Shown one piece after another: positions 11,411 through 24,718 of a stretch of 64,000 bases of DNA (positions are counted from its first letter, which is position 1; every line of letters begins with the position of its first letter). Under the pieces are notes generated by a model. That model worked only from the letters and a program-made list of their open reading frames with translations. It made no database searches and was not told the DNA's origin. This DNA comes from Macrocystis pyrifera. Taxonomy: Eukaryota > Sar > Phaeophyceae > Laminariales > Laminariaceae. The position numbers and the translations under genes were made by a program. The DNA lies in the NCBI GenBank assembly GCA_031763025.1, contig JASSKH010000021.1, positions 2,232,001 through 2,296,000 on the forward strand, read 5' to 3'.

Positions 11411-12882
11411 CATAGAAATCGGTTCAGCGGCGATTGCTACGCTACTGCTTGTAACTCCTACTTCACACCAGGCACCTGGCATCACTCTGTCCCTAACATA
11501 AGGATGGTTTGTACACTAATTTTCAGACAAAAAATCCCATACATTTAGGTAAAGAGTGGTATATAATAAGCCAGTGTCGACGTTTGCATTACAAAAACGG
11601 TTTCGAGGTTGCTCAGCGTACGTTGTGGTCGCGTACATGCATACATATAATACATGATATTCGTAGCAAGAGACTTCAGGGTGGCTGTCTTTGTCGAGAG
11701 GGGTGCATTCCGCACCAATAAGTTCAGCATAACGACTCCCGCATGCCGGTAAATTCTTGTCCTGTACGTATACATGTATGGGCCCGGCTTGCTGAGTGCT
11801 CAATTCCGTGCCCCCATACCACCCATGTCGGATTTCGTACAGGCTACATACAGCAGTAGTACCGACCGTCTCACAAGAAACTGGGATAGTGGCCCACTGA
11901 GGCTGCTGTAGATTTCGTATTTTTGAGAAACGGTGTGCTCCCAAACAAAATTTAGCATATATAGCCGCTCCACGATGTATTATTTCTGCGGATTTCTAAG
12001 GCTCAGTTTCCTATGGGGCTCTTTCGTATGGTACGCAGCAGGGCTCCACATACGCCGCCGGCGCTACGCGCCAAAGGCGTGTCTGCCCCCCCGCTCTGAG
12101 CCCCCGGAGGGCCCCTGGAGGGCCCCCAGAGGGCGCTCCCCGCGCAGGGGCTGCCGTACGTAATTTTTTTCGATATGCCAGGTACCTGGTATACGTTAAT
12201 AAACGTCGGAAAAAATATCCCCCATAAGGTGTAATAAACGTATTTTGCCGGATGGTTTTAACCGTTCTAGAGAGCCAAAACGTATCTCACATATACGGGT
12301 ATGTGGGTGTTTACGTATTATTTCCAAGTTGTTTACTGCAGATAGTTGTACAGAACACAATAAATACCCCCCAGAAAAAAAGTTCGTCTGCGGCGCAAAA
12401 GGCTCCGCAACCACAACTGCTGTTTCACCCGCGGAGAAACGTACTGCCCAGTTCTGATTGCGTGCAGCGCGTTTTCTTGGTTCTGCGACCAATGGTGCGC
12501 TGGTGCAGCAGCGCGACACCTGAGAGAAGCCGTGGTATACAGCAGCAGCACACGAGACACGAATAAGACGCCAGATGAAAAAGTACGTCTTGTTTTTTTT
12601 GGCGGACGCTATATGCGTAAGAAATTCTCTGAGCAAAAAACTGTGCTCAGCGGCGAGAGCTACACTAAATCCAATACAACAGCCTATGTTTATGATGCTC
12701 AAGGTTGTTCAAGGGTGGTGTCAAAATCAGGGTTCAAGGCTCGCTCAGATTAGGCGCTGGTTACAGACGGGCGCATAGAGCAGTTGTACAGGCTCGCTCC
12801 ATGAAGAAAGCACTCCACAAGAAAGTCAGCCTGAAAAATTGAAACCGAAAAATAACAAAGAACTCTCTCTGCTTGACCCTTC

Positions 12883-12972
12883 TATATAGGACTTTACTCC
12901 CGTTTCGGGCACAAATCACTTGAAATTAGAGCCAGAGATTTGTTTCTGCACACCCCAGTCTTGAAAGGGATA
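12883..12972. mobile_element. Diverged palindromic element B
   Basis: GGACTTTACTCCCGTTTCGG, ATCACTTGAAATTAGA and CCCAGTCTTGAAAGGG keep the order of element B, but the arms no longer pair well. Confidence 0.45.
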
Positions 12973-13051
12973 GGCAGTGCCTAAGCTTCAAGAACGTTGA
13001 CCCCTTCCTTTGGCTGGCCTGGCTGGGCCCAAGGCACCATTCATTGTGCAC

Positions 13052-13160
13052 TATTACGGGGGACCATGGTAATTAGGACCAAATATTGTTAGCAAAAATA
13101 AGTAATTATATAGGTTTTTATGTATACCGTAGGTCCTATTTAATATGGTCCCCCGTAACA
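13052..13160 (+). mobile_element. MITE-like element A, copy 6
   Basis: Ends TATTACGGGGGACCATGG and GGTCCCCCGTAACA, with the typical GGACCAAATATTGTTAG core. Confidence 0.83.
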
Positions 13161-13529
13161 GTAATATTTATAGGGAACACGTTTTCTCGGGGACCACAAC
13201 AGAAAAGCGCAACATACCTGGTAAGAAACAGTGATTTCGCGCGCGTACAGCATAAGAAAGTCAGTCTGAGCCCGATTTCAGGTTTCTTGTGAGGGGGCCG
13301 GTACTGGGGTATTGCAATATCACGAGTTTACACTAGAGAAGGAGGATTCCCAGAGGTGTCCCAAGAGGCAGGCGCTGGCGAGGCCACAGCACGCCTGCAA
13401 TGGGCGGGCAGCAGCATGCCCCTGATCACTTGTCCTGCTGGTCCTGCCGGTCTCATGCGCAAAAAATGCCCTATAAGGTCGCAGACGTTTGTTTCGTCGC
13501 GGCTTTCGTGCTGTATACGTGTTCGAGAG

Positions 13530-13602
13530 GAAACTGCTGCTGCTGCCGCTGCTGCTGCTGCCGCTGCTGCTGCTGCTGCTGCTGCTGCTACTGCCGCTGC
13601 TG
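13530..13602. repeat. CTG/CAG trinucleotide repeat
   Basis: Mostly (CTG)n with CCG interruptions. The open frames across it code only poly-Ala, poly-Ser or poly-Cys and are not genes. Confidence 0.9.
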
Positions 13603-15361
13603 TGGCCATAACTTGACAGCATGCTGATGCAAAACACGTGCGAGTACCACTACCACTGATGTACAGACAGCAGTTACCAGGCATGCTCGTGCACACTCCG
13701 AGTACTGCCGTACGTACCTGCGAGCACCATCATCGAATAGGATATTTATTGCTTTCTCACGTTGTCTCGCAATACAATCAACGTTTGCATATCGTTTACA
13801 AGCGGTCCTCATGTTGCGGGACAGAGCGGTAAGAAATCAAGAGCACAGAGCAACACAAAAACGCCATCAGCGGTAATTTTCAGGCGAAATAAGAAATTCG
13901 GCATTTCTTACAAGTGTGGGACACACCTTCTTCTCCAAGCGAGAAACATTCAGCAGCAGTACTACCATCGCACGTACTGGTAGCCTGGGCAAGAATCCCC
14001 GCGAGCATATCGTATGAATGATTCTATAGGGTTCAGTATAGCGCTCGCTGCTGAACACGATTTTCTCAGCGCCCCCCCCCCCCCCCCAAATGAGCCTTAC
14101 GTTCTTAAAGGCGGGTTATTTTTATACTGCTTGAACACTGCCATAAACTATAAACTAGATCGTTGTACGTAGACTACGTGAGACGTGTACGGGCACGTAG
14201 TCTGCGATACTTTGTGGACATCAACGCTTGTGTTTCTCCTGGTCGCTGCGTGTACGAGTGCGTACGTATGTGTACCTTGAGGATTTTTATTGCACCTGGT
14301 GCTCGGTACACCCGTACTACACAACACATCCTCGACATGTCCACACACAGATAACCACAGGTCTACTCTTCGAAGCGGATAACATGATGAACTCAAGCAG
14401 TTCATACTCTACTGGTTGCCGAAGTGTTGTGCTCTTCACTTTTGTACTGGTACTCGGTACACAACAGACAGCAGTCTCCACCTGTGCGCGGCGGGGATGT
14501 TCTTCGATACGCGAACGACATGATGAACACTAACTAATGAACACAAGACTGAACACACGCAACCAGCGAAGACGCACCGCCTTGCCTCGTGTCACACCGC
14601 TCACATTCAGAGCGATTCCCATCCCCCCTCGCCCCGTTGGGGCTCTCCTCCCGCCGCTCGGCGTGGCCATCCTCTCTCCACCGTCGTCTCGATGTCCTCG
14701 CTCTCATATTCGCTGCACTACCAGCAATGCCCCCATGAGGCATCGTTTCCTGATCGGGATCAGTAGTAGCGGACGCAGCGCCGCCCAGAAAGCTCTCTCG
14801 TTCTCCCGCGGGCTCGCCAAGGCCGCCTGCCATCTCTCGGCCGTATTCCCCCTCGCACCACCGGTCGGCCGTGCGAGCGCGATTGCCTCCCTTATTCAGA
14901 TGTGCGTGCACGAAGTGTCAAGTCTGCTACCTCGTGGGAAGTAAGCAGCGGGAACACCCTATACCCTGCCTGCAGGCCCCTGCAAGCCTTTGCAAGCTTC
15001 CACAAAAATCGAAAATCAGAAACTGCAAGAACAACAACAATGGTCGCTGCAAGCACCAGTTAGATGCGGTGCGATGCCGACGCACGGAGACACTCAAAAA
15101 GCTGCGCCTCCTGCAAGAAATACAGAAGCTCTGGCCGGATCCTCAGCTTGATATGTGTACACCGCTCGCTGCCTTTCCCGCCTCTCAAGCGGCCCCGATG
15201 TGTCATGTACCAGCCGCACAACACTTTCGTCTACAGCATGTGTACGATAGAGAGGGAGGGTCGGGCTTGGGGGGGGTGCGAGCCGGCATGTGTCCCATGA
15301 AGTACCGCAACAGGTGAAATGTAAAAACCCCAAGTAGCGGAGACTCTCTCTATACTAATCT

Positions 15362-15784
15362 TCAGTGAAATTCACACCACACCATCTTTTTTATCCGAAA
15401 TTTGAACTTTTTTAGGAAATTTCGCGGAAACTTCATCGCGTTTCGAATATCATCATGAGTTATAAAATCATCAACGATCAACAAACAAAGTAAAAGGGAG
15501 TTCGGAGTTCGAGTATACCTCGCTGTGCGGAGAGAAACGATGTAATAATCAGGTATTTTTGATCCCGCCGGGATACTCCCTCCCTGCGATAGAATGTTGT
15601 CAAGTGCTGGGCGGTATTTCCAAGAAAAGGAAGACACTCGCAACTGCTGTGCTGAGGTGGTGGAGTAAAAAAGAGTCACGTTTCCTTCCGCCCGAATGTT
15701 ACCTCCGAAGTACCTGGTAGTTATAACGTATATCTTGTGTATCTCGAATTCATATACTTTCCCGCTGTGCTTGTGCATCACCAT
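15362..15784 (-). CDS. Uncharacterised 140-codon frame, doubtful
   Basis: Open frame from ATG at 15784 to the stop at 15362, with ordinary amino-acid composition (MVMHKHSGKVYEFEIHKIYV start, KKFKFRIKKMVWCEFH end). I recognise no family, motif or signal. A frame of this length is expected a few times by chance in 64 kb, and no splice or codon evidence supports it. Confidence 0.15.
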   Translation of the reverse strand: MVMHKHSGKVYEFEIHKIYVITTRYFGGNIRAEGNVTLFYSTTSAQQLRVSSFSWKYRPALDNILSQGGSIPAGSKIPDYYIVSLRTARYTRTPNSLLLCLLIVDDFITHDDIRNAMKFPRNFLKKFKFRIKKMVWCEFH

Positions 15785-16248
15785 TGCCTTACTTACAAGT
15801 TAATGCCGTGTGATCGCACAAAAGTACGAAGTGCAGCAAAAGTGCTACGAACTAACGCGCTGAAGCGCAGTCCACACGTGTGTATGTTAGGACGGCGGGC
15901 GGCCGTTGAGCTAAAACCTACTTTTTGTTGTGTTTCGACCAAATAAATCCTCGATCTCACAACGCTGTTTGTTGTTGTTGTTTCTTTAATGCTAATTTTA
16001 ATACGAGTAATAGATCATCACGGTTGGTTTAAGATCCTCCAGATAGATCTTGACAATTAAAACCTGCCGTTAAGATATTATTTATGTTGTACAAGATCAG
16101 GAAATAAATAATGAGCAGGTTTTACGTATTTCAAAATTTACAAAATCTGTGAGCCCGAATCTTTACGAGTAGGGGTGTTTTTTCAATAGATCATGCAGTG
16201 TTCGACTCACATCCGGCAAAGAAGCTGCATACAAGCAGTACAGCAGTA

Positions 16249-16363
16249 TATTGCGGGGGCCATAGTAAATAGGACCAAATATTGTTGGTAAAAAAAGTAA
16301 TATATACCTGGTACAGGTTTTTGTGTGTACCGTACGTCCTATTTACTATGGTCTCCCGTAATA
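16249..16363 (+). mobile_element. MITE-like element A, copy 7, with 7-base insertion
   Basis: Ends TATTGCGGGGGCC and GGTCTCCCGTAATA. At 16305-16313 the interior reads TACCTGGTA where other copies have only TA. The element is also immediately preceded by TACAGCAGTA. Confidence 0.83.
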
Positions 16364-18361
16364 ATAGTACGATATTAGTATTAATATTAATAGTAGATTT
16401 TGCAGATCATATACATACGTACATCTATCTCCATACCTGCCCTGAAAATTCTAGATCATGAAGTTGAGATCGATGATATGCCCGATGTATACTACTGCTG
16501 CATGTGTGTGTGTGTTATGGGAAACCGCACCAGGTCCTACTATACTCATACCTAGCTGTTCTTTGTGTGTGCACAAATAAATGTGGGTGGCATCGGCCGT
16601 ACGCCCGTGACCGCTGTGCTCATCGCTTCTTTGTTGGCGACGGTCTGCCGCAACTACGACGCAGTCATGCATCAGCAATAATATTTGGCCTAAAGTGATA
16701 GCAAAACGACGTTTTTTTTAGTTGTACCGGTCCGACTGCTTGCTGCTAATTCTGTTATTGTATGAGCGGGGGGCCCACCCTGCCGTGTGTTAATCTCGAG
16801 ACCTCTACATAATAGATCCTCTGGATATGTATTGATCCTCTAGATATGTATGCAGCTGGCCGGACGAGTTCCACTATTCCGCTGTCAATACACTCATGTA
16901 CGCGTTACGCCATTATAATACGTACAGCAGTAGCAAACAGTATGTGCGTCTCATCATCATGTGCTTCGTATGGATGTGGTTCAGCGGAAACCGCTCGCAT
17001 TTTACCACTCGCCTGACCCTAAGTATTAACTTGCAGTTTGTTCTGGTTATCACATTCAATAGGGGGATTGCTCAGTCAATTCTCGGTACTACTCGTATAT
17101 ATACTGCTTGATATACTCTCGCGACAGACACGAGTATGATAGATGGATCAATATGACGCGAGTCCACGAGGAGAGAAAGGAAGGGCTGATGAAGTATCTA
17201 GTCCTCGCGGTAAAAAGACAAGGCACCAACCGCATAGCGAGGAGGGGTTCGAAGAGCTTGCTATTGCTGTAATGTGTGACCCCAGATCTGAGTTGGGCTG
17301 TAGCAGGAGCTATAGGGAAAATATAGTGGCGAAGATCATGAACGAACGATAAATGGGATGAGAGAAAAGAAGGAAAAAGGCAAACTGTAAGCTGTGTGAT
17401 GACATCACAATCATAAATAAATATTAACCATGTTGGAGGAGCGCCTCAACCGACAATTCGTGTTGCGAGGAAACGCACTGTTTTTTCACGTTGTGACGCT
17501 TTGTTGCGTTAGTACGAGCCGTCCTCTTCGGTTCGAAGCACGAAGGAACACGCCTCTTTTAGTTCGAAAGCCCACCCAAATGTTTGATTACGAGATTTCG
17601 CGATGGCTATATGCGTCATATACCGTCTGGAGTGCGTAAACACAACTGGCTTGTTTTTCCCACGGATGCGTTTCATATGTGTCCGGGAGGTGCCACAACA
17701 AAGACAGTTCTTTTTATTTATCATCGCTCCTTCATGTTCTGATTCTTCGATATCCTGCCTTCATTTAACATATCCGGGTAGACATAGCGGGCGCTTTTCT
17801 CCCCCCCGCCCTCTCCCCGCTGCGGCCCGTGCCTTCATCTTTTTCGCGAGAATAATGCATAATGCAGCATTTTATTTCCTCGTCGACGCGCGTCGAAATT
17901 GTGCAAACCTACGCTACTGCAGTAGTATGCAGTTGGGTAGCAAAGTACAGAGTATGTATATAACTTATACCCTTGTTACATTTTCAGTATAATTACAACA
18001 CACCGCAGAGCTACAAAACGCTTAAGCCAGATACAAAAAAAAGAAGAACTCCGCAAATGACAGCTTCGTGCAACTACTGCAGCTGTATGTATGTTTATCT
18101 GCCGTTCGTTGCGCTAAAGATTGTCGAGTTCTCGCGCAGAAGAGGCGTGATTTTTTTTCAGCGCTCCTTTTTTCTCGACAACGGTAGCAAGGGTGCTAAA
18201 TTAAAGTAGAAAACATTACATTTCCGGAAGGCTCTGGACCGGATCTCTCCTAAAACTCCTTAGTGTCGTTCGATGTATATATATGTATGGCAACCGTCCC
18301 GTTCTGGAAAAAAAAATGAGCTCTGAAATAAAGATAACACCCCTGCTGTGCGAACTCAACG

Positions 18362-18463
18362 CTCTGAACCCTTCTAGGACTGTAGTCCCGTTTGGGAGAC
18401 AAACCACTCTAATCGTAATTGGTTTGTCGCAAAAACGAGACTGCGGTCCTAACATGGTTAAGG
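18362..18463. mobile_element. Palindromic element B copy
   Basis: The arms AGGACTGTAGTCCCGTTTG and CGAGACTGCGGTCCTAACA pair with a few mismatches. Confidence 0.7.
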
Positions 18464-19241
18464 CACCAGGCCCACTCAAAACTACCAGGTAGTTGGCATT
18501 GACAGTCAGCCATCTCACAGCCCTGCATTATTGACAGGCTGACTATAGGGCTGTTTCGCCAAGGGAGAAAAAGTCGTACCACGGCATTAATAAGCTCCTT
18601 CCCAAGGTTTAAAACGGAAAGCACATCTACCAGGAGAAAATGCGACTTATCACGCGGTGGTATTTATAAGCTCCTTCCCAAGGTTAAAATGAAAAGCAAA
18701 CCAGCACTTATGGCGGTGGGATTTCGGGAAGAAAAACTCGAAAAGCGATGCTTTGTTTCGTTCTGGCATTTCTAGTTTATTTTAGCACACTTCTCCCTGT
18801 GTCTGATGGGTCTCGCAAATGGTTGGTGGAGTGTCGGGCAATATGTTGTTTGTATACCGTGGGCTGACAGCTTGTATTATTTCGTTCCCGCATAGCTCCG
18901 ACGATAGCCTTCCATTCTCTGGACCGACTACGACCAAGCAAAATATTTTGAGGTCTTTACAGGCCCACGCCTCAACGAAGGAAAAGTACACACCATGTAG
19001 GGTTCACACATTTTTGTTTCAAGAGCCATATGACGACGTGTACCACGAGTGTCAAAAACCAAAACCACGATGAAATAACAGGTATCCCAAACCACAAAAA
19101 ACCAAAGCGTGAAACGATGTTGCCTACCACCGAAAACTACGAAAACTACTACTGTAGAGGCACCTCCCTGTCCTCCTCGCCCGACCCCCTCCATCCCCAA
19201 GGGCCAAGCCCTCCTCCCCAAACTCTTCCGAAGAAGCATCG

Positions 19242-19760
19242 AACGACAGCCCGCCGTTCAGATGAATGGCTGGTTGTAACTGCCGCGCGGGTATTTCAAC
19301 GCGCAGAAGGATGGACGGTATTGCGGCCAGATACTGCTATATCGGTCGTGTCGAGAGAAGAGTTCCCGCCGTCTCACTCTCTCTCTGTGGATCTGCTCGA
19401 TACACCCCCTATCCCCAAACACTGGTTCTCCCACCCTTGACCTTGCCCCCTTCAAACGCAAGGGCTAAGTCCCCCCCCCCCCCCAACACTTTCAAAGAAG
19501 CGTCGAACTACAACCTGCTGTCTATATAAAATCGCTGGTATCGAACTGCTGCGCGAATGCTTCAACGCACAGAAGACTGCGCGGTATTGCTGCTTGATGC
19601 TGCTATCGGTCGTGTCGAGGGAACAATTCTCACCGTCTCACTTTCTATGTGACTCTACCCTATACACCCCGTCGCGCCGCACATTACTGCTCCCACCCCT
19701 GACCTTGTCGCCTCCAACCGCAAGGGCCAAGCCGCCCCCCCCTCCCCAGACACATGCCTA
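19242..19760 (+). repeat. 250-base tandem duplication
   Basis: Two units sharing CAACGC(G/A)CAGAAG, ATCGGTCGTGTCGAG, CCGTCTCACT and GCAAGGGC(T/C)AAG before a C-run. Confidence 0.7.
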
Positions 19761-19884
19761 CCTATCCATGGTATGTACTAAACTATTACCCGCAGAGACA
19801 ACAATAGCAGGAAGTAAGACTTCAGGAGCAAGCACAGGCATTGAAGCAGAAAGGAAGTAGGCACAGACGCGCGTCCTACGGTGG

Positions 19885-20135
19885 TGGGGTTAGCGCCTGC
19901 ATTTTCTGAGAATTTTCTGAGGCTCATCCTCATTTGAGGAGCTCTATACTTCACCCAAAAACTGGCATTTAGAAAAATTGAAGTTCAATCCGATCATCCG
20001 ATGAACAGTCCAAACGCCCACAATAAGCCGGTATATCACGCAAAAGTACTGCTGTCAAACACAAATGGTATTCCGACGATATTGGGTTAGGGAGCCCGAT
20101 CAATCGAAAATATTTTTAGCCCTATCATAGCACGC
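19885..20135 (+). repeat. Dispersed repeat H, copy 2
   Basis: Shares GAGGAGCTCTATACTTCACC and GGTATTCCGACGATATTGGG with copy 1. Confidence 0.6.
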
Positions 20136-20917
20136 CTCCATCACACAGCAGTTACGCTTCGTGCATAGGTTTAGGTCAAAACTCCTCTATGTTTTGGCTT
20201 CCCTTGATTCTCTTTTTGTTTTTTCGGGGAATATGTTACGAGTGATCAACGTTGAAGCCATTGTAGTCCAATATTCTGCTATTGGCCAATATATTTCCCT
20301 TTCTGTTTTGGTTTCCCTCCGTTTTTCTTCTTTTTTCGGAGGATATTTATTTGTGATGATCAATGTTTAGCTGCTGCACCTTGTCAGATGGCAAACACAA
20401 CGGGTTTTGTTTTTTCCATCCCACGTGTTATCTTCGCCCTTATTTCTCTCTCCCTCTCAGTCGTGTAACCCAGGCCCGGGGTCACAAAGCAGGCCCTTCT
20501 CCCTCCTCCTCACTGCCTTTCAAGGTTGCATTCTTATCGCAAGAAGACTTGGGCCCTTTCTTCCCTCGTCGACTCTAGTCGAATCGCGTCTACCCACGCT
20601 ACTAGGCGCTCTCAGCAGTTGATTCCGCATTAAAATAGTACGAGGGAACCTACAGTTCTAGCAACGAGTCACGGGGGCGAAAACAAAAAAAATAACTAGT
20701 GTGAGCGTTGTGAGACTACTGTATCGTGCAGGGCCATGTTCGGCAAAAAGCATCTTCTTGGAACTCCCTGTTAGAATCGAGCAGCGGTAACCCTTCGGGT
20801 GCCTCAAAATCAAGACCATGCTTGTGAGGGGTGTTCCGTCTGTACTTTTTCTTTCGATACGGAGTATAAGCAAACGAAAGGTGACACAAATATCGTCAGG
20901 GTGGGAGTACACTAGGG

Positions 20918-20951
<34 letters not shown>

Positions 20952-20972
20952 GTACGGGGCTAGGGAGGCGTA

Positions 20973-21009
<37 letters not shown>
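20918..21009. repeat. Paired poly-G tracts
   Basis: Two G-runs of about 33 and 36 bases separated by AGTACGGGGCTAGGGAGGCG. G-rich sequence continues through 21200 into a SINE-like tail. Confidence 0.9.
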
Positions 21010-21010
<1 letters not shown>

Positions 21011-21180
21011 AGAGGGAAGAGCCGGGGAGGGGGGGGGAGCTAGGCGAGGCGGGGGCAGAGGAGTGAAGGAAGAGAAGGAGGAGGAGTGGGGGGGGGTTTC
21101 GACTGTTTTTCATTATTAGGAGCACACCGTGGAGAGGTAGGGTAGGGGGGGAGTTGGGGAGATGGGAGGGAAGAGGCGGG

Positions 21181-21712
21181 GAGGGCGCGGGGGGGGGGGG
21201 GGAAGGGGGTACTCGATAGAAGAGATGTGCTCGATCTTATGCATGGCCGTAATCGTATGGCCATAGACCCTCGCATCCTTACAGTGTTGGGTTTTCACTG
21301 GCCAGGCCGATATTGCTGGCACCACGCGCGAAGCATCGTGAGGTGTCCGGCGAGTCGCATGAAGGGTGAGCTGCATCCTGCTAAGAACCGCTTGTGACGC
21401 GGACTTGCATATGGATGACAGCTTCAATGAGTTAATTTAATTTCCGGTGTAGCCACTTCCAGAGACAGCAATGAGGAGTACCATGTAACCGCCTCTCGGG
21501 TTCTTCACCATAAACACTACGTGATACGATCATTCCCACTTGTGCGGAGTAAAGGTTCTTCACTTCGCACAAATGATGAAACTTGACCACTAGCTGTGAC
21601 CGGCCGCCAAAAAAAAAAAAAAAATCGGTACCCTGGTTGTCTAGCGCAAGTAGTGAGCGGCATGTTTTACAGTGTCGTTGCCAACCAACGCCAATCCAAC
21701 GTATACACAATA
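21181..21712 (-). mobile_element. SINE-like element E, near full length
   Basis: Same order as the 38258-38800 copy, including a 16-base A-run (plus strand) at 21608 and the tail GGGGGTACTCGAT preceded by a G-run. On the plus strand the G-rich tail is at the left. Confidence 0.7.
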
Positions 21713-21718
21713 TAGGGC

Positions 21719-22010
21719 GGGGGGGGGAACGGGGGGGGGGGGGGAGGTGGCAGATGAGAGAAAGAGGGGAAGAAGGGGAGGGGGTAGCCATATCATGCAT
21801 GGCCGTAGTCGTATGACCATAAACCCTCGCATCTCTACAATGCCGGGACCGAGCACGTCGGGTTTTCACCGACCAGGCAGACACTGCTTGCACCAAGCGC
21901 GAAGCGCCGTCAGGTGTTCCACAAGTCGCATGAAGGGCGAGCTCCATCTACTAAAACCGCCCTTGAGGCGGGCTTCTTGTTTATCGACGACAGCGTGCAA
22001 TGGAAAGTTC
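21719..22010 (-). mobile_element. SINE-like element E, truncated
   Basis: The plus strand begins with G-runs (21719-21790), then CATGCATGGCCGTAGTCGTA and the conserved body to about 21995. The head is missing. Confidence 0.65.
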
Positions 22011-22717
22011 TCAACATGACATGAGCGGCGGGAGACGGAGATCCACCTTCCCGTTCTGGACCATCGCGCCCGTTTGCGACCTCAACGATACTTGCGGTAT
22101 TTCGTTTGCTTTGCGACAACACTGATGGTGAAATACAGTAACCAATGACTCGAGAGTTAATGTGAAATGTTTTTTTCCAAGTTTTTGGGGGACGATGTGC
22201 AGCGTGTATCAATCGCAAAAAACGACGAATAAACAGAAAAGAACGACCACTGCATACGGTAGCGAGCAGAGCACAATACACCCGAAACCGAATAGGAGCA
22301 ACAAACATCTCGTGAATAACAAATAACACGCCTCGGCCTTTCATCCGCGGAACAGTGACTGAACTCCCTCCCCGCTAAACATCTTTTTAATGTCTTCGGG
22401 CAGTTCCTTCCAATGCCATTTGGGCGTTCTTTCAGTTTTTCACTGCCCGGCAACACGCCAACTTCTCGCACTAGCGGAGAGTTGACAGTAATGGCAACGG
22501 CGTGTTCGTAATTGCAGCATCATACCGGACGTACTCTCATCATCCTCGCCAAGACGACAAACTCGATCCTCGGTGAAAAGCAACAGAGCTGCGGCACCAA
22601 AGCATCGAGCCGGCGTCTGCCAGGCACCGAAGGTCTAAACCTCCATGACAGTTCCTTGACACACACAAAGCGCGTAGTGGTGTCTACAGAGGCCTCCCGC
22701 GACGCATGCCGTAACAG

Positions 22718-22945
22718 AGGTGCACCATATTTTTTCCTGGACCCCTCCCCTCCCCTTTGACCGTAAGGAGCTCTACGCTATCAGTAAGTCACCCCGCAAC
22801 TGACTCGAATCGAAGCAAAATCGCAAGGCCTAGATACACAAAAAACGTAATTTTGCTATTGAATAATGACCTCCCGACGACTTTCGGGGTCAAGGAACCT
22901 CGTCATCCGGAAAAAAAAAGTGGTATCCCTGTCGTGCCACGCGTC
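22718..22945 (+). repeat. Dispersed repeat H, copy 3
   Basis: Shares CAGAGGTGCACC, TAAGGAGCTCTACGC and CCGACGACTTTCGGGG with the other copies, more diverged. Confidence 0.5.
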
Positions 22946-24022
22946 CCGCCCGCCCCTAAAACCGTTGGGACTGTGCACTCTCGCCGTGGTTGCAAAACAT
23001 TCGGAATTTGATTCAGATTCAGATTTCTGTACAGCGCACTCCAAAACAAAAAGGTTGAGAAATTCGGCCGTAAGAGATTGAGGGCTCGTTTTTTTCTCAG
23101 AATTGTACAAGAACTTGGTCGCCGCGCGATACTGCGTACAGCGAGTACAAGTACTGAATAGCGAGTAGTCACCCCTGCCGACGGGCAGCGATGCCGTTGG
23201 TGACATGCCATGGACCGCGTTTGGTGTGAGGTGTCATGTGCGCTCTCCCTCATGGTTCGGCAAAGCGAACAAGCTCGACGTGGAAAAACTTACTCCAAGG
23301 AATTATTAAAGACGGACACTGCATCTAAAGATCAGCTCCGACAAACCGCCCGAAGACTCGGGAGTAAGCATGTATAACGCCCCCGTACGACTTAGCGGCT
23401 TGGGCCGTGCATTATGACCCAGCAAGGCAACGAAGTAGTTGCGTATAATGCTGTGTGAGCACGGACACTTGTGTCAGTGTGAGGGAGTTGAGAGATACCG
23501 TACGACGAATACTCCGTGCATCTTGGGCACGTTTCTGCTCGACGTTTCACGCTTTCTAGCTACTACACGTGGAGTAGGACACGTCCAACAAACGTCGTTC
23601 CTCTCCAAAAAAAAAAAAACGCAGCGTAGCAAAGAGCACGCACCTATCAATATCATTCGGGTGGCGACTTTCAGCACGTTTATGCCGTAAAAAACGTACG
23701 GCAGCGCGGGAGAACTTCGGATATAAGGTACCAGGATATATATAGGATACATATATATATATATATGCGGAGTATATACATATACCCCCAGTGTATATTT
23801 GATCCTGCTGAACTGAAGTGTAGTTGATCACAATAATTGCAAAACATCAACCAGTCTAGAGTTTCGTTTCAAGCAGTTTGCCCCAAAGAAGTTTGTTCTT
23901 CCGGGCGCAGGTCTAAAGAGGCTACCAAGTCAAGTACTACAACCCAGGACCAAATAATAAACGGCCCTGGTTGAAATATCGGTAACACTTGCCATCTGCC
24001 AGGGCGCCAGGTATTCCCTACT

Positions 24023-24116
24023 CTTAACTTTTAGGACCGCAGTTTTGTTCTGGGGACGAGCCAGTCAAATATCAAGTAATTTGTCCCCAAAACGGTACTG
24101 CAATCCAAAAAGGGTT
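24023..24116. mobile_element. Palindromic element B copy
   Basis: The arms TTTTAGGACCGCAGTTTTG and AACGGTACTGCAATCCAAAA, centred on CAAATATCAAG. Confidence 0.7.
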
Positions 24117-24224
24117 CATAACAACTGGCGGCGTTTTGCACACGGGCAAACGGCAGAAAAAAAAAAACTCCCAGTCAGCTGATCGGCGCGCATCGGTCGT
24201 GAGCATTTCGCACGCGCGACAGAT

Positions 24225-24440
24225 CATGATCTATCTATCTATCTATCTATCTACAGTAGATGATCTAGTTCCTCACCGTTGTGAGAGGTTGAGCAGGATC
24301 TGCACAGTTAGTACTGATGCATCCTACAGGAAGACTCCGACCCGGCGACATGAGCTAGATCATACCTGGTGCAGATCAGGGATCTCTCTGCCCTGAAATA
24401 TCTAGATCATGAAGTGAGGAGGATCGATGGTCTGTCCGAG
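24225..24440 (+). repeat. Dispersed repeat I, copy 1
   Basis: ATCATGATCTATCTATCTAT start, CGTTGTGAGAGGTTGAGCAG, CCGGCGACATGAGCTAGATC, and CCCTGAAATATCTAGATCAT end. Confidence 0.65.
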
Positions 24441-24486
24441 GTGTGGATTATTTGTCAAGGATATTGGAAGAAATACGAGTTGAGGT

Positions 24487-24718
24487 TAACCCTTTTAGGA
24501 CTACTGCAGTATTACGGCGGAACATATAGTAAATAGGACCAAATATTGTTAGTAAAAATAGGGTAATATATAGTTTTTTGTGCGTACCGTAGGTCCCCTA
24601 TTTACTATGGTCCCCCGTAATAGTCCCTTTTTGGGGGCAAATCACCGAAATTCATACTGGTACTATGCTTTCCCCAAGACGGGACTGTTGTACTACAGTA
24701 GTGAGAGGGTCAAGCAAA
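24487..24718. mobile_element. Palindromic element B interrupted by element A
   Basis: The left arm ends at 24509 and the right part resumes at 24623. The right arm also contains TACAGTA where the consensus has TA. Confidence 0.75.
24510..24622 (+). mobile_element. MITE-like element A, copy 8, nested in palindrome B
   Basis: Ends TATTACGGCGGAAC and GGTCCCCCGTAATA. The flanks AACCCTTTTAGGACT and GTCCCTTTTTGGGG are the two halves of palindromic element B, so insertion order is B first, then A. Confidence 0.83.

Larger units (their letters stand above)
9896..11500. other. No gene; AT-richer intergenic sequence
   Basis: Apart from element A copies and the 11290-11410 duplication I see nothing coding. 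No frame of 60 codons starts here on either strand. Confidence 0.7.

Noticed and set aside
13328..13696. Poly-Ala/poly-Ser frames of 105-122 codons
   Set aside because: They are produced by the CTG repeat. Frames are open on both strands, with no splice or codon support.
14534..15317. Overlapping frames of 125-148 codons on both strands
   Set aside because: Both strands are open in a GC-rich stretch, composition does not favour either, and no motif or splice site pattern supports a gene.
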